Source: Amphirosellinia nigrospora
Taxonomy: Eukaryota; Ascomycota; Sordariomycetes; Xylariales; Xylariaceae
Direction of reading: 5' to 3'
Assembly (NCBI GenBank): GCA_004123355.1
Contig: SCHM01000001.1
Coordinates: forward strand, 3,960,001 to 4,024,000
Length of the DNA stretch: 64,000 nucleotides
A program made the translations under genes and the position numbers. Shown piece after piece: positions 61,921 to 64,000 of this stretch. Numbering within the stretch: the first letter of the stretch is position 1; each line of letters opens with the position of its first letter. Under the pieces are notes generated by a model, which saw only the letters and a list, made by a program, of their open reading frames with translations, did no database searches and had not been told where the DNA came from.

Positions 61921-64000
61921 TGCGTGAAGTTAGACGATTATGCAGTGTAAGTTTGTTGCTCTTGATGGTGTCACCTGTGCAACCTTCACAATCACGCTCA
62001 GCATTGGGCAAAATTCCTGGAAATTAGACACTATGCAGTCGCAATCGTAATCGCAATCGCAATCGCAAACAGTCGTTTCTTACCAATGACGTGCTACCAT
62101 TTATACGACGGGCAGAGTAGAATCTGGGGTAGCTTCGGTGCTGTTAGTCTGTCGCTAATAAACATCACCCCAAAGTGACATGCCGAGGCGAAAAAGCACT
62201 TGGCGCTTGTCCAATGTTGCCGCGACTTGTACCAACACTACCTAGGTTTAGTAAACCCTTGAGAACTTTCTATTATAAGGAAACAATTGGACTGCTCTTA
62301 CGTAGTGCCAGGTACACTATTATCAAAACATCAAATTAAACACCATAATAAGCTATTCACTGTCAATGAAAGTGTTTCGTCCGATCCCTTCAGACATCTA
62401 CTGTAGTTTACTTTGTGAGAGTTGGCGAGTCTAACTGTAACTACCAATTAGCGAAGAGAACTCGTCCCGAAATACAGAGTTGGCCCCGCTGCGGGTAGGT
62501 CATGTCTCGCTCCCGCATATGTCTCCACAGGCGCCACAAAAACTCTTTGGTGTTGATACAGACACCTTCTTGCTAGCAAAATAACATATATCTGAAAATA
62601 GAATGCTAGCCTTTAGTATGATGTAAGTAAGTGACTTCTAAGAATATGATTAACGTATATTGATCTGTGGAGCGATGTAAACATCCTGCGTCTGTCCTAG
62701 ACTTAGAACAACTGCGGAACGCGGTAACGTAGAAACAAATAATTCCATACAATGTAGATTGAATATTGTTCCCAACGGAGGAGGTGAGGTAAGAGATATA
62801 GATCCGATCCCGTCCATCTCGACATACGGTATTATCGATAAGATAGCACAGTTTAAAAAGTACGTGCACTGTATATCTGCTACCAGTTAAGCGCAAATGC
62901 CGAGTTCTAACGTTTAGCTTAAAGTGCTTCCAACAAAGATTTGAGGCTGAATAATTATATCATTCCATACCTAATCTGCCGGATCTCAATACTTGTAGTT
63001 ACAGGGAGACTTTTAGATATCCAATGTTTCAGGATACATATCATTGACAAATAATGTCTCCTTTTTTCCCCCCATTGTACTGTCCCCTCCCAAGTTTTGT
63101 TCAAGAGTGCAGGTTACCGGCAGGCCGGGTTCTCGTTTTTGATGCACATATCTTGCTACAGTAGCCCAGGCTCATGCATGCATACGGTTACAGTCGTGTG
63201 GTGGTTATGTCCCCAACAAAATTTAATCTGCGTACTGGGAACTAAAATTTTGCTTGGTTTTCGCCTTCTTCACCGCCAAAAGTTGGTTTAAAGTGTGAGG
63301 ATAGAGAAGGATAGACTAGCTGCCGACTCCGCATCCATTCCCAATTAGCTCTTCTACACTACCTATCTGGTACTAGTATAATGGCGCGAGCCTCGGATAA
63401 CCTTCCCACCAACTACTCGGCCTCCAAAACGGGTTATAGATTCGTTAGACGAGGTGCATCTGATGTTTGTGTTACGTAGAGGCACTGTATCAGTGTCCAA
63501 GTACACACTACCAGTAGGTAGATAAGATATTGTAAGTACTCTGCACGTTGAGAGCTTCAACGCTTGGAGCACCATGTGCCTGCTAGGTACTTACCAAGAT
63601 ACCTACGTAAGCAAGCATCCTGGAAAAAAAATATCCCAAGAAATAGGTATAGTTGGAGCTGCGCATTCCCGTCCGTCGTGGTTTCATATTTATTCGGGCA
63701 TGTGAAAATGGTGTGAGAAGGCTGATAGGATTGTTTATGGATCGATTAGACCAGTCAAAGGATTGTTCCCTCGATCACATGCAAGCAGGAGCTCTAATTG
63801 CAAAACCTATAATACAATTTATATTGAGTCCCATGTTGATAAGATGGATCACAGACAGCTTCCCTATTAGTACTGTTGCACTAGGTTTCAGTGAGCCTAG
63901 CTATATTTGGTAGGGACCGAATTGTTGGGCCTCTCAGCATTGATCTAGAGTACAGGTCTCCAGGATGATAATCGTGTAGCGCCGTGCTAAAACTAGAAGA
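61921..64000. other. intergenic, no gene seen
   Basis: Contains (AATCGC)n at about 62041-62069, CTACCTAGG near 62239 and a poly-T stretch near 63060. No domain-bearing ORF. The right edge is not closed by any gene in the window. Confidence 0.5.

Overview
This window looks like nuclear DNA of a filamentous ascomycete, most likely a Sordariomycete. Genes carry short introns (about 47-100 bp) with GT..AG ends and CTAAC/CTGAC branch sites, and the intergenic DNA is strewn with TACCTAGGTA/GTAGGTAGG motifs. The families present (F-box/LRR, Golgi pH regulator, NACHT-ankyrin, DUF7580, berberine-bridge-like oxidases, CVNH, fatty alcohol oxidase) are typical of that group. The order within the class cannot be fixed by eye. 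Gene density is low, about one per 3-4 kb. I saw no rRNA, tRNA or CRISPR.

Layout. 0.3-1.5 kb: epoxide hydrolase (-). 2.4-4.7 kb: two splicing-related genes transcribed divergently, a pinin/SDK/MemA protein (-) and PHF5A/Rds3 (+). 5.1-6.6 kb: PEX26-like peroxin (-). 8.5-10.5 kb: six-exon CAF1/PARN-type deadenylase (+) with a GC-AG intron. 11.2-12.4 kb: mitochondrial ribosomal protein mL46 (-). 13.5-14.7 kb: Gfd2/YDR514C-like DEDD exonuclease (+). 16.1-17.8 kb: Golgi pH regulator (+). 18.2-18.8 kb: secreted CVNH lectin-like protein (-). 20.0-23.4 kb: NACHT-ankyrin receptor (-). 25.4-27.4 kb: large GNAT acetyltransferase (+). 32.5-34.5 kb: F-box/LRR protein (+). 36.6-38.7 kb: secreted FAD-linked oxidase (+). 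43.8-44.9 kb: unrecognised ORF (-). 51.1-52.8 kb: decayed FAD oxidase with a RIP-like G-to-A pattern. 53.1-57.3 kb: divergent pair of a DUF7580 protein (-) and an acuF-like C2H2 zinc-finger protein (+). 57.5-58.9 kb: a TA-flanked DNA transposon remnant whose interior is a foldback of tandem repeats. 59.1-61.9 kb: GMC-type long-chain fatty alcohol oxidase (-). The rest is gene-poor.

Two things stand out. (1) Twelve conserved host genes carry single-base frame changes, mostly one missing base in a short homopolymer. They lie in housekeeping genes (mL46, PEX26, Golgi pH regulator), and the protein sequence stays good on both sides. That points to a read or assembly indel problem more than to gene death. 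Five genes (pinin, PHF5A, CAF1, GNAT, the 43.8 kb ORF) read cleanly. (2) The 1,415 bp element at 57474-58888 has ~88 bp inverted ends, a TA duplication, and two opposed arrays of a CAGACCTACG-type repeat. It is not coding and is the most novel-looking object here. The genes do not form one pathway. The region from 18 to 62 kb reads as accessory sequence (self/non-self receptors, secreted and oxidative enzymes, a mobile element, RIP traces), while 1 to 17 kb is mostly conserved core genes.
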